Assembly: GCF_014192105.1 (NCBI RefSeq)
Contig: NZ_JACHXK010000001.1
Coordinates: 310,001-374,000 of the forward strand
DNA: 64,000 bases
Direction of reading: 5' to 3'
Source: Paenibacillus phyllosphaerae
GTDB lineage: Bacteria; Bacillota; Bacilli; Paenibacillales; Paenibacillaceae
Part shown: positions 1 to 9,200 of the stretch, in pieces
Layout of the letters: each line of letters starts with the position of its first letter
Position numbering within the stretch: the first letter of the stretch is position 1
Notes under the pieces: model-generated
The model's input: the letters and a program-made list of their open reading frames with translations, nothing else
The model's database searches: none
What the model was told of the DNA's origin: nothing
Made by a program: the position numbers and the translations under genes

Positions 1-122
1 ACCTGCTGCGAGAAAAATCCGGTATATTGAAACGAGCCGGCGCCATACAGAAGTACGAGCAGCAGCAAAGTGGCGAAAATAATGATGTTGTTGTGGCTGA
101 TTCGCCCATAGAGGCTTTTCAT
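1..122 (-). CDS. Sugar ABC transporter permease, second subunit (YjfF-like), 5' part only
   Basis: Only the first ~40 codons are inside the window; the gene runs off the left edge. The visible N-terminus (MKSLYGRISHNN, then a hydrophobic stretch rich in I, L and V) fits the first membrane helix of a ribose/galactofuranose-type permease. Its ATG at 120-122 overlaps the stop codon of the upstream permease by 4 bases (ATGA), so the two are translationally coupled. In the YtfQRT-YjfF system two different permeases follow one ATPase, which is the order seen here. Assignment to YjfF rests on this context and not on diagnostic residues. Confidence 0.7.
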   Translation of the reverse strand, partial: MKSLYGRISHNNIIIFATLLLLVLLYGAGSFQYTGFFSQQ

Positions 123-1129
123 TCGGCAAGCACCTTCTTCCTTGTGAACGCGAGCTTCTTGCGGAACACGTCCGATTGCATCAGACAGACGACGATGACG
201 ACGACCGCCTTGACGAGCAGAATGCTTTGCGGCGGAATTCCGAGCGCATAGATCGTGGTCGTCAGCGATTGGATGAACAAGGCGCCAACGACCGTGCCTC
301 CGAGATAAAAACGCCCGCCCCGCATGGACGTCCCGCCAATGACGACGGCCAGAATCGCGTCGAGCTCGATCCAGAGCCCTGCGTTATTCGAATCCGCGCT
401 GCCCAGATTGGCGCTGACGATAATGCCGCCGATCGCGGCGCAGAGCCCGGTAATCGTGTAGGCGATCATGAGGATGGTGCGCGGCTTCACGCCTGCATAG
501 AGGCTCGCCGTCTTGCTGCCGCCGGCCGATTCGAGGAACAGGCCGAATGCCGTTTTGGTTTTGAACAGATAGAGCAGCAGGAAGATGCCGGCCGCGAGGA
601 AGATCGGGAAAGGCAGACCTATCAGATACCCTTTGCCCAGATACATATACGATTGCTCGGAGGTCGAGAGAATCTGCCCGCTCGTGATGAGCTGCGCGAT
701 TCCCCGCCCGATCGTGAGCAGGATGAGCGTGGCGACCATCGGCTGGATCTGCAGGATGGCGACGAGCATGCCGTTCCACATGCCGCACACGATGCCGACC
801 GCTGCAGCCGCGATCAACGCAATCCATAACGGATATCCGTCGAGCAAATAAATCGCGGCCGCGCCGGAGATTGCCAGCACCGAACCGACCGAGATATCGA
901 TCCCTTCCACCGCAATAACGAGCGTCATGCCGAGGGCGATGATGATCAGTGGCGCGCCATTCTTCAGAATATCGATCAGGTTGCCGTACAGATGGCCGTC
1001 ATGCATCTCCAGCTTGAAGAAGCTGGGCATAATGATCAGCATCAGCACGTACAAGAACGCAAGCGCAAGCAGCGGCCTTGTAATCGGATGCTTGGACAGG
1101 CTACGCGCCGATTCCGCCAGTTTGGTCAT
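119..1129 (-). CDS. Sugar ABC transporter permease (YtfT/RbsC family)
   Basis: This 336-residue integral membrane protein has many hydrophobic helices and the family segment GMTLVIAVEGIDISVGSV, the conserved 'vitGGIDLSVGS'-like region of BPD_transp_2 permeases such as RbsC and YtfT. It should form the membrane channel with the next permease and be driven by the ATPase encoded upstream. The reading frame overlaps the end of the ATPase gene by 29 bases and the start of the next permease by 4 bases, so the three genes are one operon on the minus strand. The natural substrate cannot be read from the sequence; furanose sugars are a reasonable inference from the two-permease arrangement. Confidence 0.88.
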   Translation of the reverse strand: MTKLAESARSLSKHPITRPLLALAFLYVLMLIIMPSFFKLEMHDGHLYGNLIDILKNGAPLIIIALGMTLVIAVEGIDISVGSVLAISGAAAIYLLDGYPLWIALIAAAAVGIVCGMWNGMLVAILQIQPMVATLILLTIGRGIAQLITSGQILSTSEQSYMYLGKGYLIGLPFPIFLAAGIFLLLYLFKTKTAFGLFLESAGGSKTASLYAGVKPRTILMIAYTITGLCAAIGGIIVSANLGSADSNNAGLWIELDAILAVVIGGTSMRGGRFYLGGTVVGALFIQSLTTTIYALGIPPQSILLVKAVVVIVVCLMQSDVFRKKLAFTRKKVLAE

Positions 1130-2636
1130 GGGTGAGCCCTCCTTCCGCGATCATATGCATAATGCGATCCTCCGTCATATCGGCGCCGGCGAGCTCGCCG
1201 ATCGGATTTTTGTCCCGCAGCACGACGACGCGGTCGCAGCACTGCACCATCTCCTCCAGCTCCGCGGAGATGAAGAGCACCGAGATGCCCTGCCCAGCCA
1301 ATTCGAGGATCAGCTTGCGAATCTCGAGCTTGGAACCTACGTCGATGCCGCGCGTCGGTTCATCGAGAATGAGCAGCTTCGGCTGAGTCGCCAACCATCT
1401 GGCCAGAATGACCTTCTGCTGGTTGCCGCCGCTTAAGTTCTCGATCTTCTGCTCGCTGCTCGGCGTCTTGATCCTCAGCAGTTGGATGTAATGATCTGCG
1501 ATCTCCTTCTGCTTGCGAACGGACAGCGCCTTGAACAAACCTTCCCTCGCCTGCAGCGCCAGCACGATATTCTCGCGGATCGACAACTCGCCGACGATGC
1601 CGGCCACCTTGCGGTCCTCGGGCGTAAAGCCGAATCCCTGCTGGATCGCCTTGCGCGGATACATCGACGACATCATCGCATTGTCGATAGTGAATTCCCC
1701 TTCATCCGGCTTATCGATGCCGAAGATCAGCTTGGCTACCTCGGTTCGGCCCGAGCCCAAGAGGCCGGCCAGTCCCAGCACCTCGCCTCTGTGGATGGTC
1801 AAGTCGATCGGTTCGATGCTGCCCCGCTTCGCCAGCCCCTTCGCGATCACGAACGGCTGGTTCTCTCCCTTGCGTGCCTGCTTGCTTCCGGCGGCATCGT
1901 CCGGATTCCATTCCCGCCCGATCATATGGGAGACCAGTTGCGTGCGCGGCAGCTGCTCCGTCTCGAATTCGCCGACAAGCTTGCCGTTGCGCAGCACCGT
2001 AATCCGGTCCGTAATCTCGTACACTTGGTCCAGGAAATGCGTGACGAAGATAATGCCCAGCCCTTCATTCCGCAGCTTCCGCATGACGGCGAACAGCTGC
2101 TTCACTTCATTCGTATCGAGACTGGACGTCGGCTCATCCAGAATGAGCACCCCGTTGGAAATATCGACGGCCCGCGCAATCGCGACCATCTGCTGCACCG
2201 CGACCGAATACGACGACAGCGACTGCTTCACGTCGATGTACAGATCGAGCCGCTCGAGCAGCTCCTGGCTGCGCCGGTTCATCGTCTCCCAATCGATGAG
2301 CATCCGCTTGCGCGGGTAGCGGCCGATAAAAATATTTTCCGCCACCGTCAAGTTCGGGCATAAATTCACCTCTTGGTACACGGTGCTGATCCCCATATCC
2401 TGCGCCTGCAGCGGCGACTTCGGATGGATCTCCCGCCCGTTCATCCAGACCATGCCCGCGTCTTTCTCGTATACGCCGGTCAATGCTTTAATGAGCGTCG
2501 ACTTTCCCGCTCCGTTCTCCCCCATCAGCGCGTGGATCTCGCCTCTTCGCAGCGTGAAATCCACCTTAGACAGCGCCTGAACGCCAGGGAACGACTTGCT
2601 GATACCCTGCGCCCGCAACAGTTGGCCCGTGTCCAT
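1101..2636 (-). CDS. Sugar ABC transporter ATP-binding protein, two ABC domains (YtfR/RbsA family)
   Basis: The protein has two tandem ABC ATPase domains. The first has Walker A GENGAGKST (about residues 39-47), a degenerate signature SSYSVAVQQM and Walker B LILDEPTSSL. The second has an altered P-loop LLGSGRTE, signature LSGGNQQKV and Walker B LLILDEPTRGID. This is the layout of RbsA/MglA/YtfR proteins (about 500 residues). A longer reading from 2669 is possible, but I chose the ATG at 2636 (MDTGQLL) because GGTGAG lies at good spacing before it; this gives 511 residues. No substrate-binding protein gene precedes it; the upstream gap holds structured repeat copy A and then an unrelated hydrolase. 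Confidence 0.92.
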   Translation of the reverse strand: MDTGQLLRAQGISKSFPGVQALSKVDFTLRRGEIHALMGENGAGKSTLIKALTGVYEKDAGMVWMNGREIHPKSPLQAQDMGISTVYQEVNLCPNLTVAENIFIGRYPRKRMLIDWETMNRRSQELLERLDLYIDVKQSLSSYSVAVQQMVAIARAVDISNGVLILDEPTSSLDTNEVKQLFAVMRKLRNEGLGIIFVTHFLDQVYEITDRITVLRNGKLVGEFETEQLPRTQLVSHMIGREWNPDDAAGSKQARKGENQPFVIAKGLAKRGSIEPIDLTIHRGEVLGLAGLLGSGRTEVAKLIFGIDKPDEGEFTIDNAMMSSMYPRKAIQQGFGFTPEDRKVAGIVGELSIRENIVLALQAREGLFKALSVRKQKEIADHYIQLLRIKTPSSEQKIENLSGGNQQKVILARWLATQPKLLILDEPTRGIDVGSKLEIRKLILELAGQGISVLFISAELEEMVQCCDRVVVLRDKNPIGELAGADMTEDRIMHMIAEGGLTHDQTGGIGA

Positions 2637-2744
2637 CTTACTCACCTCACCTTTTCTCTTCTCGTTCATTGTAAAAAGTTTGAGGAGTCAAGTATTTAGA
2701 ATTACAGGCTATTTTGTTAAGTATTCGGACATTTCAAAGGGAGG

Positions 2745-3110
2745 GAGGGGCTTCGCCCCTTAAACCCCTTGTTTTCACCTCGCCCCTTCCCCCTCCGCCG
2801 AGGGGAACCAAGGGCAACCGCCCAGCTTATGCTTCCGAAGTGAGTTTTCCATTCGGAAAACTCTGAGGACACCCGGAACTGGCGTCGCTCGTTACGCGGC
2901 CGTCTTCGATCTGTCCTTTCTTGCTTTGCCCGCTTTTGTCCGATCGGGTAACGGGTATGTCCGTTAGACATCCCGCTTCCCGGTCGGACAAAGCTCTACG
3001 TCGAGCTTCGTTCGCGGCTTTTGTGCCTTGGGAGGAGACTCGCACGAATGAACAAGGTCCGCTGTTACGTGCTGGCTCTCGCTTGACGTCCACTTTGTGG
3101 ACACGCTTTG
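2745..3110 (+). repeat. Structured intergenic repeat R1, copy A
   Basis: This is one of three related intergenic elements (others at 11065-11392 and 19311-19675). In order it contains hairpin AGGGGC-ttc-GCCCCT (2746-2760), a CCCTC/GAGGG hairpin, a GGGC/GCCC hairpin, a GAGTTTTC/GGAAAACTC hairpin and the conserved block ACGCGGCCGTCTTCGAT. A long stem follows (2932-2948 with 2979-2994, GCTTTTGTCC... with ...GGACAAAGC) enclosing ATGTC/GACAT, then AAGCTC/GAGCTT, then terminal hairpin GTCCAC-ttt-GTGGAC (3088-3102). Pairing is kept in the other copies with changed bases. It fills the gap between the hydrolase terminator (3128-3171) and the ABC operon. The 110- and 78-residue minus-strand reading frames across it look incidental. 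Confidence 0.85.
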
Positions 3111-3127
3111 CTTTTTGAAGGGCGTAA

Positions 3128-3171
3128 TAAAAAAGTGCCCCTGCCATGCATTTCTGCACGGTCGGGGCACT
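3128..3171 (-). terminator. Rho-independent terminator of the UlaG-like gene
   Basis: On the minus strand AGTGCCCC pairs with GGGGCACT and is followed by TTTTTT. It begins a few bases after the stop codon of the hydrolase gene. Repeat R1 copy A begins just beyond the T run. Confidence 0.9.
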
Positions 3172-3177
3172 AAACTT

Positions 3178-3936
3178 TTACAACATATAAGAGTCGCCAT
3201 CTTCCGGCACTAGTACCGAAGACGAGATTCCTTTTTCGGCTAGGAAGCTTTTTAATTCCGTTCTGGATAACGTCCAGTGATTCACGGCCTCCATATGGAC
3301 GGAAATAATGATGGAATCTGGGCTAGCTTGATACACGTGATAGATATCGTCTTTGCCCATGACCAAAGAACCGCCCTGCAGGAATTGATTATCCCCGCCG
3401 TTCACCACGATAACCTCTGGCTTGTAGACCTCGATTGCTTCCCGAACGCCTTCATACCACACGGTATCTCCGGCTACGTAGAGCGTTCTCTCTTCCGCAT
3501 GCTTCAATATAACGCCGCAAACGTTGCCTGTGCGCTGTAATATTTCTCCTCGACCATGTTCCCCTTTCGTTTGGATGAGCTGAATATCTTCAAACCGCGA
3601 ATGTGCAGCAAGAATCTCCACATTCAGGAAACCGGCATTTCGAACTTCCTTCGCATCCTCTTCGTTTTGTACGAACATGGGGATCATTTTGGGCAGCGCT
3701 TCTTTGGCTTTATCATCAAAATGGTCGACATGCAAGTGGGTTACAATCACCGCATCTACATCTATAATGGTGTCAACGGGAATAGGTAAACTAGCCAGCG
3801 GATTTGACCGGTCCTGTCTTAACGCGTTAGGAAAAGGCGGATACGTATCCTTATCAGCTAAGAAGGGATCCACTAGGAACTTCTTCCCCGCATATTCCAC
3901 GACCAAGGTTGCATTCCGAATCAATGTGACTTTCAT
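3178..3936 (-). CDS. Metal-dependent hydrolase, UlaG-like metallo-beta-lactamase fold
   Basis: This 252-residue protein has the metallo-beta-lactamase core: an N-terminal IRNATLVVEYAGKKFLVDPFL strand pair, the metal motif THLHVDHFD (HxHxDH), a later GDTVWYEG Asp ligand and a C-terminal SVHMEAVNH histidine. The order and the 'atlvie..g..iLvDP' start match UlaG/YtkL-type hydrolases rather than glyoxalase II. The substrate is unknown. It is divergent from an Lrp/AsnC regulator 151 bp away, which may control it. Its stop is followed directly by a strong terminator. Confidence 0.88.
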   Translation of the reverse strand: MKVTLIRNATLVVEYAGKKFLVDPFLADKDTYPPFPNALRQDRSNPLASLPIPVDTIIDVDAVIVTHLHVDHFDDKAKEALPKMIPMFVQNEEDAKEVRNAGFLNVEILAAHSRFEDIQLIQTKGEHGRGEILQRTGNVCGVILKHAEERTLYVAGDTVWYEGVREAIEVYKPEVIVVNGGDNQFLQGGSLVMGKDDIYHVYQASPDSIIISVHMEAVNHWTLSRTELKSFLAEKGISSSVLVPEDGDSYML

Positions 3937-4087
3937 ATGGTTAGCCCCTTTACTTTGTTATGTATTCATTGTAGGGGATACCCCTATGAAGATACATAAC
4001 TTCGATCAAGTCATTCCGCGTTTTGACTTGAATGATGAAAGAGTACGCAATGGAATGTGTTTGTGATTGCCATGAGGGAGGTATACG

Positions 4088-4498
4088 ATGGATCAAACCG
4101 ACATGCTCATCTTGGGCGAATTGACGAAGAATAGCCGCATCACGATGAAGGAATTAGGGGCGAAAGTGCATTTGACCGGGCAAGCAACGGCAAGTCGTGT
4201 TGCGAAGCTGGAGGATTCCGGCGTGATCGAGGGGTATTCGATTAAAGTCGATCACACGAAATTAGGCTGCAATGTGCACGCCTTTATTACGATTTTTACG
4301 AATGGCCATAATCATCAACCGCTGCATACGTATATCCAAACCCAAGAGCATTATCTATTGAATACGTACAAAATTAGCGGCGATGGATGTTACTTGCTTG
4401 AGTGCCGCTTCCCATCGAATGAACACGTAGATCAATTCCTTAATGGCCTGAGCGACTATGCAAATTACCGCATCTCGATGGTTATCAAACGATCGTGA
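4088..4498 (+). CDS. Lrp/AsnC family transcriptional regulator
   Basis: The 136-residue protein begins MDQTDMLILGELTKNSRITMKELG, the typical Lrp/AsnC N-terminal helix-turn-helix, followed by LTGQATASRVAKLEDSGVIEGYS as recognition helix and linker. A RAM-type alpha/beta domain follows (residues about 62-136), including the TYKISGDGCYLLECRF strand region that resembles the effector-binding domain of Lrp proteins. GGGAGG precedes the ATG. The gene is divergent from the UlaG-like hydrolase, and control of that neighbour is a natural inference. Confidence 0.9.
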   Translation: MDQTDMLILGELTKNSRITMKELGAKVHLTGQATASRVAKLEDSGVIEGYSIKVDHTKLGCNVHAFITIFTNGHNHQPLHTYIQTQEHYLLNTYKISGDGCYLLECRFPSNEHVDQFLNGLSDYANYRISMVIKRS

Positions 4499-4533
4499 GA
4501 TCCTGTGAGATGGATGATCTGTTCATTAGACCA

Positions 4534-4568
4534 AACGGCAACCGTCTTCCGATCGGCTGCCGTTCTCT
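4534..4568. terminator. Shared terminator between convergent genes
   Basis: AACGGCA (4534-4540) pairs with TGCCGTT (4558-4564), with an inner CCG/CGG. It lies in the 73-bp gap between the convergent Lrp-type regulator and ABM-domain gene. T runs are weak on both strands, so efficiency is uncertain. Confidence 0.6.
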
Positions 4569-4571
4569 CTA

Positions 4572-4892
4572 CTAAGCGTCAAACGAATATTCGCGTTCCA
4601 CCTTGCAAATCCGCACCTTGTAATTCTCGTACCAGACCTGTTGGCCTTCCTCTTGCGCCACCTTGTGCGATTGATGCTGCTTCCAATTGTGGATCGCCTC
4701 CAGGCTCTCCCAATACGAGATGGTAATGCCCGATCCCGAGGCGTCCCGCACGCTCTCCACCCCTAAGAATCCGGGCTGCTCCCTGGCAAGCTCCTCCATT
4801 CGTTCCCCCATCTGGGAATAACCGTTGTCCCCATCCGTTCGTTGGCTCGAAAAAATAACGGCATAATAAGATCCATTCGTCGCGGCTGTCAT
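4572..4892 (-). CDS. ABM-domain (antibiotic biosynthesis monooxygenase-like) protein, YqjZ type
   Basis: This is a small 106-residue ferredoxin-like alpha/beta barrel protein. The segments YYAVIFSSQR, MEELAREQPGFLGVES, ISYWESLEAIHNWKQHQSHK and WYENYKVRICKVEREY follow the order of ABM-superfamily proteins such as YqjZ. The last tract (SYWES...I..WK....H) is very typical. The family includes quinol monooxygenases and haem-degrading enzymes, but the reaction here cannot be assigned. The gene stands alone between convergent and divergent neighbours. Confidence 0.82.
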   Translation of the reverse strand: MTAATNGSYYAVIFSSQRTDGDNGYSQMGERMEELAREQPGFLGVESVRDASGSGITISYWESLEAIHNWKQHQSHKVAQEEGQQVWYENYKVRICKVEREYSFDA

Positions 4893-5133
4893 CCCTGTCG
4901 TCCTCCTTCTCTAGCGCAGCTCTTAAAGTAGCGTATACGATTAGAATTAAAATTAAAATAGCGCGTGTGTATAATCCCGTGATCTATCCATTATCGAACG
5001 GACGAAATAAATCTGCTCCTCTATGTACCAACAGAATGAATATCCAAATCACAGTCCAATTGAAACAATTTGCCAGATAATCCCGTCCATGATAAAAGAT
5101 CCACTTATTTTGTTTGTCATGGAGGTTCGAGGG

Positions 5134-6159
5134 ATGTCTAATCGTGTAGAACAACACAAACACAAGAAGCAATCTTCCCCTAAGAAAGCGCTGCTTCGTT
5201 TCATTCTCTTCGGCCTCATCCCATTGCTTGCGGCTGGATATTTATTCCGACAAGAGATCGCGCTCTTGCTATTCGACAACATCGTTGCACCCACGATCGA
5301 GACCGGACTCGCCGAGAGTTACGAACCCCTGCCGAACAAGGAGACCAAGGTCATTGTCCAGGATGCGGAGCCCTTTACGATGCTCTTGTTAGGCGTGGAC
5401 CAGCGCGATAACGAAATCGGCCGCTCCGATACGATGATCTTTTCGGTCGTAAGACCGAAGGAAAAGCGGGTTCTCATGATCTCCATACCCAGAGATGCTT
5501 ACGTCAACATTCGGGGAGCGAGTGAGCATAGCCGTTCCCATGACAAAATTACGCATGCTTATGCTTTCGGGGGCGCAAGTGCTTCCGTCTCCACGATCGA
5601 GGGACTGCTCTCGCAAAGGGTCGATTACTATGCCACCATTAATTTCAAAGGCGTCGAGAACACCGTGGATGCGCTAGGCGGTCTTCGCCTGCCGATAACC
5701 GAGGACCTCGTGAATGACGACAAGGACCATGAGAAATTCGTCATTCCAGGCGGACAGGAGCTATACAACGGCGAAGATGCCTTGAATTATGTTCGTTACC
5801 GCGAAGATGCCGGCGGGGATCTCAATCGCACGCACCGGCAAGTCGAATTCATCCGAGCGGTCACCTCAAGAATGATCGAGCTCGGCAATCTAACCAAGAT
5901 CCCTACGATCCTGGACTCTTTAGGGGAAACACTTAAGACCGATATGCCCCCGAGCACAATGACCGACAACGCCATGCGGTTCCTTGAGCACGACGACAAT
6001 TTCATCACAAGCCACACCCTCAAGGGGACCGGCGGGAAAAGGGACGATGGGATCTGGTACTATAATGTGGACGAAGAAGATCTCGTTAACGTGAAAAATG
6101 AGATATCTAGGTGGCTTGACCCCGACCTGCCAATCGATTCAAGCAGCACGCTAAAGTAA
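5134..6159 (+). CDS. LytR-CpsA-Psr (LCP) family cell-wall glycopolymer ligase
   Basis: The protein has a short basic N-terminus, one membrane helix (about residues 20-40) and an extracellular LCP domain. The domain shows TMLLLGVDQRDNEIGRSDTMI, VLMISIPRDAYVNI, HDKITHAYAFGG and ALNYVRYREDAGGDLNRTHRQVEFIRA, with the Arg/Asp residues that bind polyprenyl phosphate. LCP enzymes attach teichoic acids or other glycopolymers from lipid carriers to peptidoglycan. I chose the ATG at 5134 because GGAGG ends 8 bases before it; this gives 341 residues, while the longer frame from 5023 adds a poorly supported extension. Confidence 0.92.
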   Translation: MSNRVEQHKHKKQSSPKKALLRFILFGLIPLLAAGYLFRQEIALLLFDNIVAPTIETGLAESYEPLPNKETKVIVQDAEPFTMLLLGVDQRDNEIGRSDTMIFSVVRPKEKRVLMISIPRDAYVNIRGASEHSRSHDKITHAYAFGGASASVSTIEGLLSQRVDYYATINFKGVENTVDALGGLRLPITEDLVNDDKDHEKFVIPGGQELYNGEDALNYVRYREDAGGDLNRTHRQVEFIRAVTSRMIELGNLTKIPTILDSLGETLKTDMPPSTMTDNAMRFLEHDDNFITSHTLKGTGGKRDDGIWYYNVDEEDLVNVKNEISRWLDPDLPIDSSSTLK

Positions 6160-6166
6160 ACAAAAC

Positions 6167-6205
6167 CAGCCCTGGACCACCTATTCCGGTCCAGGGCTGT
6201 CTCTC
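6167..6205 (+). terminator. Terminator after the LCP gene
   Basis: AGCCCTGGACC (6168-6178) pairs perfectly with GGTCCAGGGCT (6188-6198), followed by a T/C-rich tail. The GTTTTG run on the other strand suggests it may also serve the convergent GH2 gene. Confidence 0.8.
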
Positions 6206-6246
6206 CTTCTATTTCAAACCTTTCTTAACCAACCCTATACTCCGCC

Positions 6247-9200
6247 TTACTCCACGCTTCCGCTCCAGTCGTCCAGAATCATGCGTGCTACCGCCGACAA
6301 CGAACGGATCGAGATCGTGCCTTCGTCGAAGATATCCGCTGCTTGCAGCTGCTCCCATCCGGCGTCTTCGCTCGTGATGCGATAGTTCGCCGCCATGATG
6401 GACAGATCGCGGATGCTGACTTTGGTCTGGCCTTCGATGAGGCTGATGAAGCGCGTCAGGAACTGCTGGACCGCCTCGCCAAGCGCGGCTGTCGCTTGAT
6501 CGACGCTCGATTGCGACGCGTTCGCGCGGTTCTTGACGGCGATTGCGGCGTCGATCGCCGTTTGCAGCGCGGCCTTGGCGCCGGCTTCGTATTGGCCGAG
6601 CTTCGTGCCTTCGACCGCTTTGGCGAGCTTCGCTTGTGCGGCGTCGATCGCCGCGCTCAGCGCTGTTTTGTCCGCCGGATTCGCCGGGTTGACCGAATCG
6701 CGGAAGGTATCGACCGCTTGCGCGAGCGCCGTAATGGCTGCTGCCACTTGCTCCGCGGTTGCGCCTGCGTTGTCGCGGACGCTGATCGCGCTGTTGATCG
6801 CCGCTTGCAGGGTTGCCTTGGCGCCTGCTGGGTATTCGCCCGGCTGCGAGCCTTCCGATGCGGCATCGTGAAGCGCTTGCGCTTCTGCGATCGCAGCGGT
6901 AAGCGCTGTTTTGTCCGCCGCGGCAACGTTGATTTGCAGTTCAGCCGACGTATCGTACGAGGTTTCATCGCCATCCTTGGATACATCGAATCTGCTGAGC
7001 GTTACGGTGGCCGTACCCGCTTCCGCGCCTGCTTTCACGGTGCCATGCAGCTGGAGCAGCGAACCGTCCTGTGCCACTTCATTAGCGGTACCTTCGCTCG
7101 CCATAATGACGCGAATGCTGCCTTCGTCCGGTTTCACGGCCGTGCCGACGACGCGCAAACCGCCGCGCAGCTCGCTGAATGCGCCTTCCGCCAGCGCATA
7201 AGTCGTCTTGCCGTCTTGTTCCGAAGCAACCGTCTCGAACGACAATTGGCTCGGATCATAATGAATGATCGTATCGATCGTCGTGAAAGGAGACTTCACG
7301 TTCGCCGCGCCCAGTTCAATATCGACCGCTCCGCCGACCGAAGCCGACTCCGTGCCGGAGAGCGTCGCCGAAGGATCGGAAGAGATCGGCGCGACGGCAA
7401 AATAATCGAATTTCGCCGGAATCGACGTGCCATCCGTCGCTGCAATCGCGTACAGGCCGACTTTCAGCTCGCTGCCGAGCTCGACCTGCAGCGGATCGGC
7501 TGCCTGTACCCACGCCGTACCGTTCCAATAGTAGCTCGTGAACGTATTGCCCACTTTGTTCAGCTTCAAGTAGGCGGTATCGTAGCCGGGATGCGGCTGC
7601 ATGTTCGCAGCTTTGCCGTATTTGCCCGATTTTTCATACGCCGTCTCCAGCGATTTGCCCGTCGATCCGACCGTATCCCATACATGGCCGAAGCGGACGT
7701 AGTTGTCCTCATTCGCCCAGATGAACAGACCGGCCTGCTGATGATTCTTGTTGATCGGTGCCGTGACTTTGAACGTGATCGAGAAGTCGCCCTCTGGCGC
7801 ATCCTTCAGGAAGACGTTCTTGATGCCGTTCGCGTTCTCATAGCTGTCGCCGGCGAGCGTAGTCAACGTCAGACTGCCCGGATTCTCGCTCAAGCTCCAT
7901 TTTGTATCATCTTTGCGATAGATCGACCATGCCGCATCAAGCTGCGCGGCATCGAAGCTGTCAACTTGCGCGCCCGCGGCGATCGGATCGTTCACGCTGG
8001 CGAATAGCTGCGCGCGTCCTTCTTGCAGTTGGTTGATCGCCGATTGAATCGCCTTCGATGTGGGGGAGGCCGAATCGTACACCTCTTGCGCGCTTGCAAT
8101 AATCGCGTTAAACGCATTCGCCACTGCCTGCGCATATTGGCCCGGCTTGCTGCCCACTTTAATCGAAGCCTCCTGGCCACGAGCTGCCGTAAGGGCTGTC
8201 GCCAGATCCGTCTTTGACGCATTGCCGATCAGCTCGCGGTGCGCTTGCGCCACGGCGTCGAAGTCCATTTTCTCTACCTTGCGGTCATAGGAGAGCAGGC
8301 CGTTGATTTCATACTCGACGTCCGTAATCTGCGTATACACCGCCGCGCTCAAGCCCTGGTTATTCTTGAATTGCTTCAGCTGCTCGATGTATTGGATGTA
8401 ACGCTCCGTCAGCTGCTCCTTGCTCTCCATCAGCTGATAGGAGAAGACGAGCGGGCTCCATTCATGGCCTGGCACATGCAAGCCAAGACCGCCATATTCC
8501 CCTAGCACTGCCGCGCGAGAAGCCGTTGGTACCGGCGTATTCGGACCCGGGTAGCTGTGGTAGTCGATCAGATCACCAGCGCCCGAATCTTGCCAGCCGC
8601 TCGCATTGTTGATGACGCGGGTCGGGTCGTACGCTTTGACGCGGTTAACCGCATCGCGCGTCTGCTGGCCGCCCCAGTCGAATTGCCCCCAGCCTTCATT
8701 GAATACGGTCCAGACGACGATCGACGGCACGCTGCGCAGCTGATCGATCATCTCCATGTATTCCTTCATCCATTGATCCTTCGTCGCTTGCGAGATATCC
8801 CGGCCCTGGTTGCCTTGACGGTCCTCGAGGCTCGGCATATCCTGCCATACGAGCACGCCGAGCTTATCCGCCCAGTAGTACCAGCGCGCCGGCTCTACCT
8901 TGATATGTTTGCGAATCATGTTCATGTCCAGACGTTTGACCGTCTCGATATCGAACTTGAGCGCTTCTTCCGTCGGCGCCGTGTACAGCCCATCCGGATA
9001 ATAGCCTTGGTCGAGCGGCCCCATCTGGAACACGAACTCGCCGTTGAGCAGAATCCGCTTCTTGCCGTCGACGTCGCCGACTTTAATTTCCCGCATGCCA
9101 AAATAGCTGTCTACTTCATCGACGACCTTCGACGCGCCGTCAACAAGACGCACCTCCAGATCGTACAGGAACGGATCATCCGGCGACCACAGATGCGCAT

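Noticed and set aside
2745-3110. R1 as an ORF-less class C group II intron inserted after a terminator
   Set aside because: The placement after terminators fits, but neither strand shows a recognisable domain V or a GUGCG-like 5' end; left as a comparison only.
2827-3200. Overlapping minus-strand frames of 110 and 78 residues; the 110-residue frame shares a KRVHKVDVKRE peptide with the 81-residue frame at 19446-19691
   Set aside because: The shared peptide is just the translation of a conserved R1 DNA block. The frames differ elsewhere, have no ribosome sites and cross the hairpins; copy B does not keep the peptide.
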